A stretch of 51,472 nt of DNA from NCBI GenBank assembly GCA_027577415.1, contig JANBQS010000033.1:1-51472 (forward strand). The letters run 5' to 3'. This document shows positions 1-9,303 of this stretch, piece by piece. The stretch comes from Coemansia sp. RSA 922 (Eukaryota > Kickxellomycota > Kickxellomycetes > Kickxellales > Kickxellaceae). Within the stretch, counting starts at the first letter, position 1, and the number at the start of each line of letters is the position of its first letter. A model generated the notes under the pieces. The model did no database searches, was not told the DNA's origin, and saw nothing but the letters and a program-made list of their open reading frames with translations. Made by a program: the position numbers and the translations under genes.

Positions 1-1
1 G

Positions 2-480
2 AATATCAACACTTTGGAATTCCCTCCACCGCTCGACGCCGGCTATAACGATGGGCGTGGTTTTGCGCTGCCAGGCGTGAACTTCAACACTTTGGAATTC
101 CTTCCACCGCTCGACGCTGGCTTTAACAATGGGCGTGGTTTTGCGCTGCCAGGTGCGAACATCAACTCTTTGGAATTCCTTCCACCGCTCGATGCCGGCT
201 ATAACGATGGGCATGGTTTTGTGCAGCAGGCTACCAGCTTCAACACTTTGGGGTTCCTTCCACCACTCGACACCAGCTATAACGATGGGCGTGGTTTTGC
301 GCTACCAGGTGCGAACATCAACGCTTTGGGACTCTTTCCACCACTCGATGCCGGCTATAACGATGGGCATGGTTTTGCGCAGCAGGCTACCAGCTTCAAT
401 GCTTCAGGACTCCTTCCACCACTCGACGCCGGCTATAACGATGGGCGTGGTATTTCACTGCCGTCTATTGGCGGTGATAA
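2..480 (+). repeat. 78-bp in-frame coding tandem repeat, two alternating unit types
   Basis: The landmark ctcgacgccggctataacga recurs with 78-base spacing from about 32 to about 422, giving six units inside the first gene. Units are of two kinds. One reads GRGFALPGANIN and the other GHGFVQQATSFN. They alternate from the second unit on, which gives a 156-bp higher-order period. The third reading frame is also open through the repeat, which creates a spurious overlapping frame at 129-533. Confidence 0.9.
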
Positions 481-1870
481 TATCGATACTCTTCTGCAGA
501 TTATCACCGACTCTGGTGCTGCGTATGCCTTAGCGCCACCAGTTACCACCTCCGACACCACATATGCTCCTATGCTGCTCTTGTCCAGCTTTGAGTATAG
601 GCATGATCGCGTGCCTCTACTTGGCGGCTTTGACGTGGAACTTACTCCTGAACCTCCAGCTGGCATATTTGTCACTGGGCGTATTTTCGCACCTCTTGGC
701 GACGGCTTTGGCGCTGAGTATAATTCTGCACCACTTGCTGCCAACTCCAATGTTGCGCATACTTCTCTGCCTCTCACTGTTGGCTTTGACGCTGCGCTTC
801 CTACTATACATCTTGATGCTGACTTGGACACAGCACATACTCTAGTGTCTCTCGGTGGCGGCTTTAGTGCTACAAATACTTTAGCGCTGCTTGCTGCCGA
901 CTTTGGTGCCGCTCCGACCACCTCACATGCTGCCACTTCTTGCACTGCATACCTCAACATGGCGCAGTTACCACCCGAGTGCCACATAGGTAACTTGTGG
1001 AAGGAAAGCGAAGATGACGCCTCTGCCGCGTCGGTCAGCATACAGAACAGATCAACGAGCACAACCAATAACAGCTCGGACCTGGTGAGGTTGGAAGCAA
1101 TGTCGGTGCTTGGGGGCCCATTCATAATAATTAGTTTGGATATGATGCCTGCTATTTCCAATCTGATAACCAGACGCGATTCGGCCCTCACAGGAGTTGG
1201 TCAACAAGAACTCGACCAGCAGTCGGGGGCAATTCAAGGATATAAGAACTGGACGTGTGATCTCCCTGAAATGGGTAGCACATTTTTGATACGCCGAGGT
1301 CCAGAATACCGTCAGATGCGCGACAACTTCCACCGGCGACTAAAGCTAAATAAGGGAATCGGCTCAGTCGTACCACGTCCTTTAATGTGTTACTTTTTAG
1401 CGACACTCGTATTCACACCACTCGACTTGCTATCAAGCGGGATTTTGGAAAATGCGTTTAAGCGAGTTACTAATATGGATCTAAGGTCGCAGCACATAGT
1501 CACTGAAAAGGGATGCGAGTCCTTACTATCGATTGACCTATGCCTAATGGTAAGGCAATGGATGCAGGAGTTGTGCCTGCTAATCGTCATTACCAAGAGC
1601 CACCAAAAGTCCCTGAATATAGCTTCAAATTGCTATGCAGAGTACGAGAAAAGGGGTCGAGACAATGGGAATTTGGGCTTTGATTTCGACCCAACTGGTG
1701 ATATCGCAAAGGATATGCTTTTGAGAAATACGTTCGATAGCCGAGCACTTCTTGGAATATTTCCAGACGAAGTAAAGGCGCTTCTCAAACACCTTCCTAT
1801 TCTTGTGCGCGGCCAGTTTCATGATGAAATAGTCGATCGCCTGACTACTGCATCAGATGTCGTTGAATAG
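2..1870 (+). CDS. 5'-truncated repeat protein of unknown function
   Basis: The reading frame is already open at base 2 and no ATG precedes the repeats, so the gene starts left of the window. The first 150 or so residues are six copies of a 26-residue unit (PPLDAGYNDGRGFALPG is typical). About 170 residues of weaker, Ala/Gly/Leu/Pro/Asp-rich repeats follow, with recurring LGGGF, LAADFGA and LPLTVGFDA motifs. The last 280 residues (from about base 1000) are a different, non-repetitive and partly basic domain containing helical stretches, which I do not recognise. The frame ends in TAG at 1868-1870. No signal peptide or membrane segment is visible because the N-terminus is missing. Upstream exons are possible. 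Repeat plus unique C-terminal domain could suggest a surface or scaffold protein, but that is only a guess. Confidence 0.55.
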   Translation, partial: NINTLEFPPPLDAGYNDGRGFALPGVNFNTLEFLPPLDAGFNNGRGFALPGANINSLEFLPPLDAGYNDGHGFVQQATSFNTLGFLPPLDTSYNDGRGFALPGANINALGLFPPLDAGYNDGHGFAQQATSFNASGLLPPLDAGYNDGRGISLPSIGGDNIDTLLQIITDSGAAYALAPPVTTSDTTYAPMLLLSSFEYRHDRVPLLGGFDVELTPEPPAGIFVTGRIFAPLGDGFGAEYNSAPLAANSNVAHTSLPLTVGFDAALPTIHLDADLDTAHTLVSLGGGFSATNTLALLAADFGAAPTTSHAATSCTAYLNMAQLPPECHIGNLWKESEDDASAASVSIQNRSTSTTNNSSDLVRLEAMSVLGGPFIIISLDMMPAISNLITRRDSALTGVGQQELDQQSGAIQGYKNWTCDLPEMGSTFLIRRGPEYRQMRDNFHRRLKLNKGIGSVVPRPLMCYFLATLVFTPLDLLSSGILENAFKRVTNMDLRSQHIVTEKGCESLLSIDLCLMVRQWMQELCLLIVITKSHQKSLNIASNCYAEYEKRGRDNGNLGFDFDPTGDIAKDMLLRNTFDSRALLGIFPDEVKALLKHLPILVRGQFHDEIVDRLTTASDVVE

Positions 1871-2329
1871 TGCTGAGTAAGCAATTGTACTACCCCTCAA
1901 TCATTAGTTGTATATCAAAAAAAAAAACATAAACCTTATACTCTATAGCTCTAAACAAATCCGCAGTATATGCGCTTAATTTGGTGTGCTTTGAAATAAC
2001 AGTGATACCCGACTATTTCAATAAATAGCAGATATCTGAGGTGTGTCAATAGGAGTATATTGGTAGAGCGTGGCGAGCTTTGTGGAGTTAGTTTCCAGTC
2101 CCCACAGCCAACTGTTCATTACCATTTTTATTTCTTGCGCTTCATAAACAAAAAAACCAGGCACAGAAGCGTGGAGTAGTATTAGGTCTATTTGGCATAA
2201 ACAACTCAGGATAGCTAAGCCTGGCCAGTGTTGATTCTAAAAAGTCAACTAGACGTCGCGGAGTAGGTGGGATATCTATTTTGTTGCTCGCATTATTTGA
2301 TGTGGCCATGAAGAAAACATATTGTGTTA
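1871..2329. other. Intergenic DNA, no gene seen
   Basis: AT-rich spacer after the repeat gene with a poly-A tract at 1918-1928. I see no sustained frame, RNA gene or repeat on either strand. Confidence 0.5.
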
Positions 2330-2745
2330 ACTCGGGGCATTGCCCAACTTGGTGGCCATTGCCGGTGTTTCCTTCAACGTAGCGATTTGGCAGACTTCAA
2401 TCTACCACCACCAGTTTTTAAGGATGCCGCACCATTTCCCAGTCTTCGGCGTCTATCGCTTTTGTTTAGCTATCCCTTTGGCGACGACACTTATTTCAGG
2501 GGGCAACGCACCGACCCTTGAGTGCTTGGAAATATGACTAGATATATCTACAGTGGTTGTACTGCGCAAGTGCAGAGTATTTACACCACAGAGCCATCCA
2601 AGCTTACAACATGTCATGGTTAGGTGCAACAATTATAGTATACCTGGCATATTCTCGACACGTGCAAAGGCCCTACAGCTTGTCTTAAGTATTGGCACTC
2701 AAAACACCCGTACGAGTGATCACTATTCATTTAACCCAGCTTAAA
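2330..2745 (+). pseudogene. Relic of the F-box-like/LRR family (middle part only)
   Basis: Translated pieces match the most conserved central block of the intact family members in this window. They read PPPVFKDAAPFPSLRRLSL, then SYPFGDDTYFRG at about 2470-2500, then APTLECLEI in another frame, and CRVFTPQSHPSLQHV at about 2570-2610. In intact copies these parts are contiguous (VPFP.LR.L, YPF.DDTLFRGNA.TLE, VFT..SHP.L). Here they lie in shifted frames with stops between. The F-box-like N-terminus and the C-terminal GKRFRCWH block are missing. It is a dead fragment of one tandem-array member. Confidence 0.8.
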
Positions 2746-2865
2746 TTTAACATGATTGGACCCCACATTGTTTGTTTTATGAGCGCGGGCTAAGGTTTCA
2801 GCGGGAGTACCAGCCTCGTTTCACCTTATGGCTCGCCAATTCAAATATTTATTTATAGCATTATC

Positions 2866-3446
2866 ATGGGAAGTTCTTCCAACTCTGTAAACAAACGACC
2901 AAAACTTGAGAAGGAGGAGCGGAGCCTAGAACGCTGGGAGTGCCAACCGAGGAATGCTCGAGCCTAGAGACGCCGGAAAAATAGAAGAATGGCAGGACCA
3001 ATGGAACTGGATGATGTATATAAAGAGATTTCTCCAGCGGTGGCGATATAACAAAGATAAGCAGGTGACCCGGGAGCGGCAACAGTGAAGTCGGGTTATA
3101 GCAAAGGGCCGAAAGCAGATGCCTGAGCTCGCTTTGTCACATCACAATGCACTGGCTCCAGCGTCGAGTCCCAACAGCGTCCTACAGTTGGTGTTTGACT
3201 ATCTATCGCCGGTTCCAGGGCCAGCCTGCACGTCGAAAGAGCTAATAGCGCACTTGCGCTGCCTTCAGTGAGTGGCCGCCGTTAACCGAGAGCAGCATCC
3301 AGCTCCGATCTTCGAAGTGGGTTCACACCTCGCTTACCACACCAAGCAACCCAGATACTCCACACAGCGTCATACCTACTGTTGGTATCTTCGCTCACTT
3401 GATCGAGATGTGCATTTACGGCAGGTTATGTCTGGCCCTGGCTTAA
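2866..3446 (+). pseudogene. Broken F-box-like gene of a second family
   Basis: A frame starting at ATG 3119 reads MPELALSHHNALAPASSPNS and then a helix-like VLQLVFDYLSPVPGPACTSK, ELIAHLRCLQ, TGA, VAAVNRE. Loss of frame follows, and a second frame (about 3354-3446) reads DTPHSVIPTVGIFAHLIEMC and ends in TAA. LQLVFDYLS followed by VAAVNRE has the spacing of an F-box-like domain (LP..VL..IF.YL, then L..VC/VNR.WR). This family differs from the main array family in its N-terminus. One in-frame stop and at least one frameshift make it a pseudogene. Bases 2866-3040 also carry a short basic frame with a stop, possibly upstream debris of the same gene. The family assignment is by recollection and is moderate at best. 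Confidence 0.45.
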
Positions 3447-3720
3447 GAGTGCATTTTGGATAACAACTCGGCGATGTAGTCTCGTTACTCGTCCCTGTCC
3501 GAGAACCAAGTCAGGCTTTTCTTCTGCCTCTGCGAGTGATGCAGAGGTATTTGCGTCGCCACTTGTATCATCTCCGGTGGTAGCTTTGCCTGTGCCCATA
3601 GGATTATTAGTGGAGGCAACTGTAGAATCGCTATTCTTCGCTGTACTCTGAGTAACTCTGTCTTTTGCGTATGCTACACTGCTGCGGTTTTTACCTTGAG
3701 TATACGCTATCCATATCAGT
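3426..3720 (-). other. Second open frame directly downstream, possible continuation
   Basis: On the minus strand a frame open for about 98 codons begins right after a TGA near 3721 and ends with TAA at 3426-3428. It overlaps the end of the 3691-4389 gene in another frame. It is Ser/Thr/Asp/Ala-rich and hydrophilic (STAKNSDSTVASTNNPMGTG, GDDTSGDANTSASLAEAEEK), then basic (GRVTRLHRRVVIQ). The bias looks like a disordered protein tail. Entry could be by frameshift or by an unrecognised splice, since the upstream frame ends at AAG|GTAAAA, which resembles a donor. It also overlaps the 3' end of the F-box relic on the other strand by about 20 bases. Confidence 0.3.
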
Positions 3721-4389
3721 CAATTCCGAATCCGAGTCATCCCAGTGATCAATAATTTTGCGCTTATTCCTAGCAGAGATGCCCGGCCGCTCTTCCTGTT
3801 GACATGGCTTGAAATCAATGTCTTGTTTCGCGCGTTTGTGGCGATGCGCATCATTGAACTCTGGGTTTATGATTACATCTCGCGAGCATCTTTGCTGGTC
3901 GCGGGTGTCGATAAGTGTAGCGCAAAGAGTGGCAAGCATTTGATGTGTCTGCGTTGCTAGTCTCCTATCGACGGGTGTACAGCCGAGTGCAATATGTAAG
4001 AGCTCCACTCCGTAGGCCGCCATGGTTGCCGCTTGGCTAAAGGTATTGTCAAGGTTGTCGTCGAACTCCTTGAGGGGCGCAAAGTCCGAGTGTCTTGGCG
4101 GATACAACTGGCGGAGATCTGACCATGTCGACTTAAAAGTACTAATGTCCCGTCTGATCTCATCCAGGCGTTTCTTGGAGAGCAGATCAGTGGCGTCGTT
4201 GCCGCATAAAAGCGCTAGGCCGTTGGGTTTTGTTTCATTCTCCGCTCCATTGCATTTGGAAACAGAAGAGGGAATCCACAAAGTCTCGGTAGTTTGTTCT
4301 AATGCCTCCAAACGAGCGCGTAATTCACGGTTATCTTGTGTGAGTCTGTCAATGCTACAAAGAACAAACGTAATTTCCTCGCTGTCCAT
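3691..4389 (-). CDS. Hypothetical charged, coiled-coil protein (232 aa)
   Basis: I take the ATG at 4389 (MDSEEITFVL) as the start because the longer frame begins at a non-ATG codon. Residues 10-35 have heptad-like spacing (LTQDNRELRARLEALE), suggesting a short coiled coil. A helical middle follows and then a basic, hydrophilic tail with RHKRAKQDID and NKRKIIDHWDDSDSELTDMD, compatible with nuclear localisation. The layout (coiled coil, helical core, basic tail, no zinc knuckle) resembles gag-type or capsid-like proteins of fungal retroelements, but I cannot name the family and no polymerase lies next to it. The frame stops just before another open frame (3426-3720) that could be its continuation. 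Confidence 0.5.
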   Translation of the reverse strand: MDSEEITFVLCSIDRLTQDNRELRARLEALEQTTETLWIPSSVSKCNGAENETKPNGLALLCGNDATDLLSKKRLDEIRRDISTFKSTWSDLRQLYPPRHSDFAPLKEFDDNLDNTFSQAATMAAYGVELLHIALGCTPVDRRLATQTHQMLATLCATLIDTRDQQRCSRDVIINPEFNDAHRHKRAKQDIDFKPCQQEERPGISARNKRKIIDHWDDSDSELTDMDSVYSR

Positions 4390-4898
4390 AACTGAAAGTC
4401 GATATAAAAGAAAGTGCGAAACTCGATGTAGGTACACACAAGACTAGTAGAGCAAATAATAATTAAAGTGTAGCACAAGTGTAAATGGGGAATTGCATTT
4501 GTTGGTTTTGATCGTGAACGGTTGGACAGGTAAGCCTATTTAAGGGCAACGGTTTGGTCTGAGTGATATTAATTTGTATGTGCAGAGCAATACAATTGCT
4601 GATTGACTGGTGTCCAACAAAGTGCAATGGCTTGAAGTGATATCCTAATATAGGCCGCATGCATTAAACCTGTTCGAGTAATCGCGAAGGCCCAAACGCG
4701 CATTCCAAGATGTCGATCTTTAGTGACGGCTCGTAGGAACCGGTACACTAAACACTCGAACTGCGACAGCCACGCAGAACGCTCCATCAAACACGTCCTT
4801 GTGGAGGTCGGCATAAAATTAAAATGTGTACAATACTCCTTTGGGGCCTCGCTATCCTGGGTAAAAAAACATGTAAATATATTGTAGGCAACAAACAT
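4390..4898. other. Intergenic DNA, no gene seen
   Basis: Spacer between two minus-strand genes. Short frames occur on the minus strand but without conserved features, and I do not support a gene here. Confidence 0.4.
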
Positions 4899-6617
4899 TT
4901 AGCAATAATTCTGAACATGAGGCAGTAGGCGGCGCAAGCGAGGTGCGTGCTTTTTAAAAGCAATCGTGTCGATGGTCTTTTCCAGTAGTTTTGCAAACGT
5001 TTCGCGGTCGTAGTAGACAATGGCAGCATAGTCAAAATTTGGGCATGCCAATGCTAGCAGCAGAAATGGTTTCACAGTGTCCTTCAAATATTTTACATTG
5101 ACACACCCAAAATGCCAGCATCGGAACCGCTTACCCATTGGCGAATAGTTGGAGCACACATACTTGACAAGTGTGCGCTTAGTGGCACCAGCAGGCAATG
5201 GGTCAAGCGTCGGAGCTTGGGCGTGTAGGTCCGATAGTAGCGGAAGAGACTGTATCAAAGTCATGGCGTCCCAGAGCGACAGACGCAAGGCGGGCAGGGC
5301 CAGGATTTGTATGCTAGTATGCCTGTTAAGCAAGGAGAGCACCGGCGGAGGCGCTTGGTCAAGGTACCAGTTGGAGATCTCTCTTACGGCTGCATCCGGC
5401 GCAATATCCAGCATGAGCTGTATAATTTCAGAGTCGTCGACGTGGTTTGCTTGTACCATTCCTAGAGGCGGCTTCAGCATAACAGCCAGTAGCTTTGGGT
5501 GGCTAGTGTGCGTAAACACGTTATGCCGAAGAAGCGCTGCTGCCAGCTCTCGTGTCAAAGTCAGCCGTAGAACCTCGAGAGTCGTCGCGTTACCCCTAAA
5601 TAATACCAAGTCGTCACCGAATGGGTAATCGCCACGACAGTCAAGTCGCCGAAGGCTAGGAAACGGTACTGCATCAGTAAACGTGTATCGCCGTGGCTTG
5701 ATCCAGTACATACCCGGTCTTACCACCAATGTGTGTAAGCACGGATACGTGACAAAACCACCGTCAACATCTTGTATAACGCCAGAGAAATCGTCTTCAA
5801 GACCAGCAACGAATACCAAATGCTGCATAGTGGCCGCACTCAGTCGTATCAACCGTGTGGTCTGCTCGATGTCGATAAATGAATCCGTGTGTACGTAAGT
5901 CAGATTGCGAATAGCATCCACCTGCACGGAATGGGGAGCTTTGAAAAGGTTATCAGTTATCTCGATCTGTGACGCAAGTTGTAAGAGCTGCGTGGTTAAG
6001 TTGTCGAAAAGAAGAATGTCGGTTGATATCTGTTCCCTCAAACGGAGACCGCCTGTCAGCTTGACCATATTGAGTTTGGGCGCCATTTGCTGAATCCGTC
6101 GTACAAACGCACTTATGTTGGCCTCGACATCCAGTGGCACAGCTGTGGCGTCCGTGTCTCCAGGACCATTGAAAAGGTTTATTTCGAGTGTGCGGACCAG
6201 CGGAAAGGAACAGCCACTAAACGGCTCGCGGGAGAGTGCTACTAGAGCTTTGCCAGAGTAGACAGTTAGTAGGTCTATAAATATCGTCAATTCCTTAGCC
6301 GTGATGCGGAAATGACCGTCGAGCCCTTCCAGGCAGGGTGGTAATCCGTATGGCCGTCCAATAGCTTTGTCCGCACCCTTGCCACACCTAAGTCCATAGT
6401 ACTTGAAAAAGCGCGAGTAAACAACAGCGCGAAAGTTGCGGCAGACCCAGAGCAACGGCATCAGCAGTATTCGATGATTCTTAAAGAAACCGTAGTCGAT
6501 ATTGGCAGCTGCTCGGTGGGTGTTGTCCTCTGCTATGCGAATGTTGTCCGCAATATGGTCAACTATCAGCTCGACGGCATGAAGAGGTAGGGTTTGTAGT
6601 GGCGATAGAGAAGGCAT
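4899..6617 (-). CDS. F-box-like/LRR family protein (572 aa)
   Basis: Start chosen at ATG 6617 (MPSLSPLQTLPLHAVELIVD) because every family member begins just before the SPLQ.LP..VV..IVDH motif. The 64 codons upstream begin at an ATG but look like leader DNA. Residues 4-70 form the F-box-like part (LP..V..IVDHI, then LLMPLLWVCRNFRAV). F-box proteins normally recruit substrates to SCF ubiquitin ligases, so such a role is inferred. The rest is a leucine-rich body with family blocks: SGKALVALSREPFSGCSFPL near 121, ISAFVRRIQQMAP near 169, YPFGDDLVLFRGN near 329, SLPLLSDLHA, MGKRFRCWH near 493, LLLALACPNFDYA, and APRLRRLLP near the end. No intron, signal peptide or membrane segment is seen. It is one of seven apparently intact members here. 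Confidence 0.82.
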   Translation of the reverse strand: MPSLSPLQTLPLHAVELIVDHIADNIRIAEDNTHRAAANIDYGFFKNHRILLMPLLWVCRNFRAVVYSRFFKYYGLRCGKGADKAIGRPYGLPPCLEGLDGHFRITAKELTIFIDLLTVYSGKALVALSREPFSGCSFPLVRTLEINLFNGPGDTDATAVPLDVEANISAFVRRIQQMAPKLNMVKLTGGLRLREQISTDILLFDNLTTQLLQLASQIEITDNLFKAPHSVQVDAIRNLTYVHTDSFIDIEQTTRLIRLSAATMQHLVFVAGLEDDFSGVIQDVDGGFVTYPCLHTLVVRPGMYWIKPRRYTFTDAVPFPSLRRLDCRGDYPFGDDLVLFRGNATTLEVLRLTLTRELAAALLRHNVFTHTSHPKLLAVMLKPPLGMVQANHVDDSEIIQLMLDIAPDAAVREISNWYLDQAPPPVLSLLNRHTSIQILALPALRLSLWDAMTLIQSLPLLSDLHAQAPTLDPLPAGATKRTLVKYVCSNYSPMGKRFRCWHFGCVNVKYLKDTVKPFLLLALACPNFDYAAIVYYDRETFAKLLEKTIDTIAFKKHAPRLRRLLPHVQNYC

Positions 6618-7167
6618 GTGTAGTTGTTTAAGCGATAAAGACAATAAGACAATAAATACTTTGAAGAAAGACAGCTGAGAAAGTAATTTTTTTGGCTGTG
6701 GCTGCGGATGATCGCCGTCTAGGCAATTAATGTCAACTAGAGATATATGGGAAGTGTATACGATTAATTGAACTTGAGATCCAGTTTGCATACCTAAAGC
6801 GGCTAGCATATCACACGGAGCGATGACGCCGTCGGAAAAATATTGTTGTTAATAGGTAGTCGTGGTGGTGTCTGGCAAGGTGTACATCCGGCTGTGGAAG
6901 AAGGTCATGAAAATGATTTATAAACAACTCGTTGCCGTTCAAGGCTAGTATTATTTGTTCTCGCTAAATAACATCAGAGCCAAGCTCATTTAAAAAAAGC
7001 CACAGCTTGCGTCATCCTCTTTTTTCCCAATCCGCAGCAAGTTGGTTCCCTTGCTCTCTTTTCTCTCAATTTTTTCTACGCATTTGTAGTCCTGAAGTGT
7101 CTTGCTTCTTTATTTATATTACTAAAAACTACTCTTTTTATTTTTTATTTCTGAAGTTGCTTTGTAC
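6618..7167. promoter_or_regulatory. Divergent intergenic region with CT-rich leader
   Basis: Separates a minus-strand LRR gene from the plus-strand FunK1 remnant. From about 7015 to 7160 the plus strand is strongly CT/T-rich, as in leaders of expressed fungal genes, so the promoter of the broken kinase gene still looks intact. A CCGCAGCAAGTTGG segment lies at about 7033-7046. Confidence 0.35.
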
Positions 7168-8515
7168 ATGATAACAATGAACGCAGCATCAACTACCGTC
7201 CAGCCTACACAAGAGGCCAGCTTGTTTGTTGGCGAGAACCTTGACGTAGTCATACCTCCAGACAGGCTCTATGGTCATAGCGACGAGTTTTGTCTTCGAA
7301 ACCTCTGTCGCCGCAACTCCAGCGCTGTATGCAAACTAGCTACTCCATATGACCCTGCGCTCAGCACGATGGCAGGCGAGCTAGCAAGAAAGGATGCTGC
7401 GGATTTGGAGACCTGCCTATCGATGGCAGCACAGCGCAGAGGACCTTACGCAACTTACGGGGACAAAACGTACTACAATTATCCTCCGAGAGCAAAGCGT
7501 GGTGTCAAGTCTTTGGACGACTGGGCCATGGATATCTTGAAGTGGACCGACTATTCAGCGCCAACTGCGAGTGCGGGCCGTTAGAATAGAAAAAAGCCGA
7601 AGCTCATTAGTTTGGAAGATGACTCTGTCGCCCCTAGCTACGAGGCATTCTTCTTATTTGTTGTGCGCCACGTTAAGGCGCACATTAGCGGAGTTGACGC
7701 CACTGGGCTAAAGTCGGAGGACTGTCGTCTGATTTTGCCTATGGCAAAGCATGACACTGATGATGACAACACCAATGTATATGTGGTGGGCCGCGACGAC
7801 CCCACAGAATTCTCCAATGTCGAGTGTGGCCTGTTTCCGCTCAGCAGCGGCGTGGAGAGACAGACAATGTCAGCGTCCCATCTGATCGTCGCCAACGTGG
7901 AGATAGTAAGGCACCTGGACGACTTTAACGAGGCCGAACCAAAGTTGGTTAGAAAGACAAAGGAGTTGTTTCCCAACCAACACAACCGCCGATTTGCCTG
8001 GGGACTGGCCGCCTCATGTCACACTATTTACGCATATGTTTTTGGTCCCGACGATATTTGGCAATCAAGCAAGATTAATGTCTCGGGCTCCAAATGGCGT
8101 CGGGAGTAAATCTCGCTACTTGCCGACTGGTCGTTATGTTCAGTCGACCGTCTTGGATTCGACCCGACTATTAGATATGTTGTAGACGGGAACACTGGTG
8201 GTACTTACCTGGAGATCGATGTTTACGAGACGGGCAAGTGTGCCGGCCAAATGGAGAAACGTACGTATTACAGCAAGCGGTGTATTAGAGTGGCAGAGAC
8301 ATTTACTGGACGCCGCGGCAGATACTTTGCTGCGTCTGCTAGTCCCGAGATGTTGAACACTCCAGAGTTTCTAGTCAAGGATATGTGGGCAATTTTAACC
8401 AGCGGCTCTACTAGCGACACTCGTGAGAGCTCGTTCCTCAATGTCCTGCACGCCGAATTTGACCAATCCAGTGAGTTTAGTGGTAGCTTTTCCCGGCTTG
8501 TTACCACTGGATCAG
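7168..8515 (+). pseudogene. FunK1-type fungal kinase, N-terminal region with two in-frame stops
   Basis: One reading frame runs from ATG 7168 to about 8515, interrupted only by TAG at 7582-7584 and TAA at 8107-8109. The second stop sits inside a conserved block that reads FAWGLAASCHTIYAYVFGPD, then RRE-stop-ISLLADWSLCSVDRLGFDP. I recognise this as the region preceding the kinase domain in fungal FunK1 proteins, where the stop position is normally Leu (TTA to TAA is one change). The frame continues YSKRCIRVAETFTGRRGRYF and SSFLNVLHAEFDQSSEFSGS, also FunK1-like. The catalytic lobes (HRD, DFG) are absent, because the sequence switches at about 8510 into a DUF4246 fragment. Very low decay apart from the stops suggests recent death, or readthrough. 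Confidence 0.75.
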
Positions 8516-8929
8516 TATATCTATGATGGACAGTGCCTGGTGTTTTCCAACACTCTCCTGTACAAGATGCCCAAGTTTATGCGGGTCGACGCTACCAAAC
8601 CTGGTCATTGCAAAATGCTCACGTTTTATTTCGTGGATCCGAGTACGCGTATTCCGTCGACTGAGATTGTGCCCCCGCAGCAAGTAGAATGGTGGTCTGA
8701 GGAGGTGCGGTCATGTGAGCCGTTTCGAAGCTTGCCTCTTCTTATTGTGGATAAAATTTTGAACATCCTCGATGACGAAGCTCCCGACCATATATTATAT
8801 CTTGATGGTGCCTTGGATTTCCGCGACGACATGGTGTCAGAGGTTTGGTATATTCAAGCAGAAGCGTTGCCCGAGATCGTTGAATCAAACTCCCTGTTTA
8901 TGGCCTATATTAAAATATTTACGGCTTGA
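8510..8929 (+). pseudogene. DUF4246 C-terminal fragment fused behind FunK1 remnant
   Basis: A different frame reads QYIYDGQCLVFSNTLLYK, KFMRVDATKPGHCKMLTFYF, VDPSTRIPSTEIVPPQQ and EWWSEEVRSC, then about 60 less typical residues and stops at TGA 8927. The GQCLVFSN, DATKPGH.K.L.FYFVDP and RIPST..VPPQQ blocks are hallmarks of the C-terminus of DUF4246, a fungal family with a 2-oxoglutarate-oxygenase-like core. The first several hundred residues of that family are absent, so this is a piece. It starts exactly where FunK1 similarity stops, and its frame differs from the FunK1 frame. It is probably the product of a deletion or recombination joining two unrelated genes. Confidence 0.7.
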
Positions 8930-9303
8930 GCAATGATACATTGGGAAATAGTTATTATGTTGGGGGCACACGTCCACCATTTTCTTTTGCTCGTTTGATT
9001 ATCGCCAAGAGCTAATAGGAGAGGATGCGCCTTTTGGGGGCTAGAATTCCTGGAATATGACAAGCCAAGTAATACTCCAAGGGCCTGACCAAATAACATA
9101 CAGTGCACAAGACAATTAACCAGTTTCTATGATGTGTTGTTAACTAAAAACATGCAGTAGAAAAAAGTGAACAAGTAAAACTATTTAATTAACCACTATG
9201 CCAAACCAACGTATACAAATAATAAGGACTAAGTGAGAGTGCTGTTGAGGGCCAAGAGGGCCAAAGAGAACACACCTACGGCTAGTAGCTGCTCTATGTT
9301 ATG
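8930..9303. other. Intergenic DNA, no gene seen
   Basis: AT-rich spacer between the DUF4246 fragment and a convergent small gene. I see nothing conserved. Confidence 0.4.

Noticed and set aside
129..533. 134-codon frame in the 78-bp repeat
   Set aside because: 78 is divisible by three, so any frame without a stop in one unit stays open in all units.
433..1191. 252-codon minus-strand frame opposite the repeat gene
   Set aside because: Repeat-driven openness. The plus-strand frame covers a longer stretch and shows the regular protein repeat.
6618..6809. 64-codon N-terminal extension of the 4899-6617 gene
   Set aside because: It precedes the conserved family start at MPSLSPLQ and has a composition like leader DNA. 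Other members lack it.
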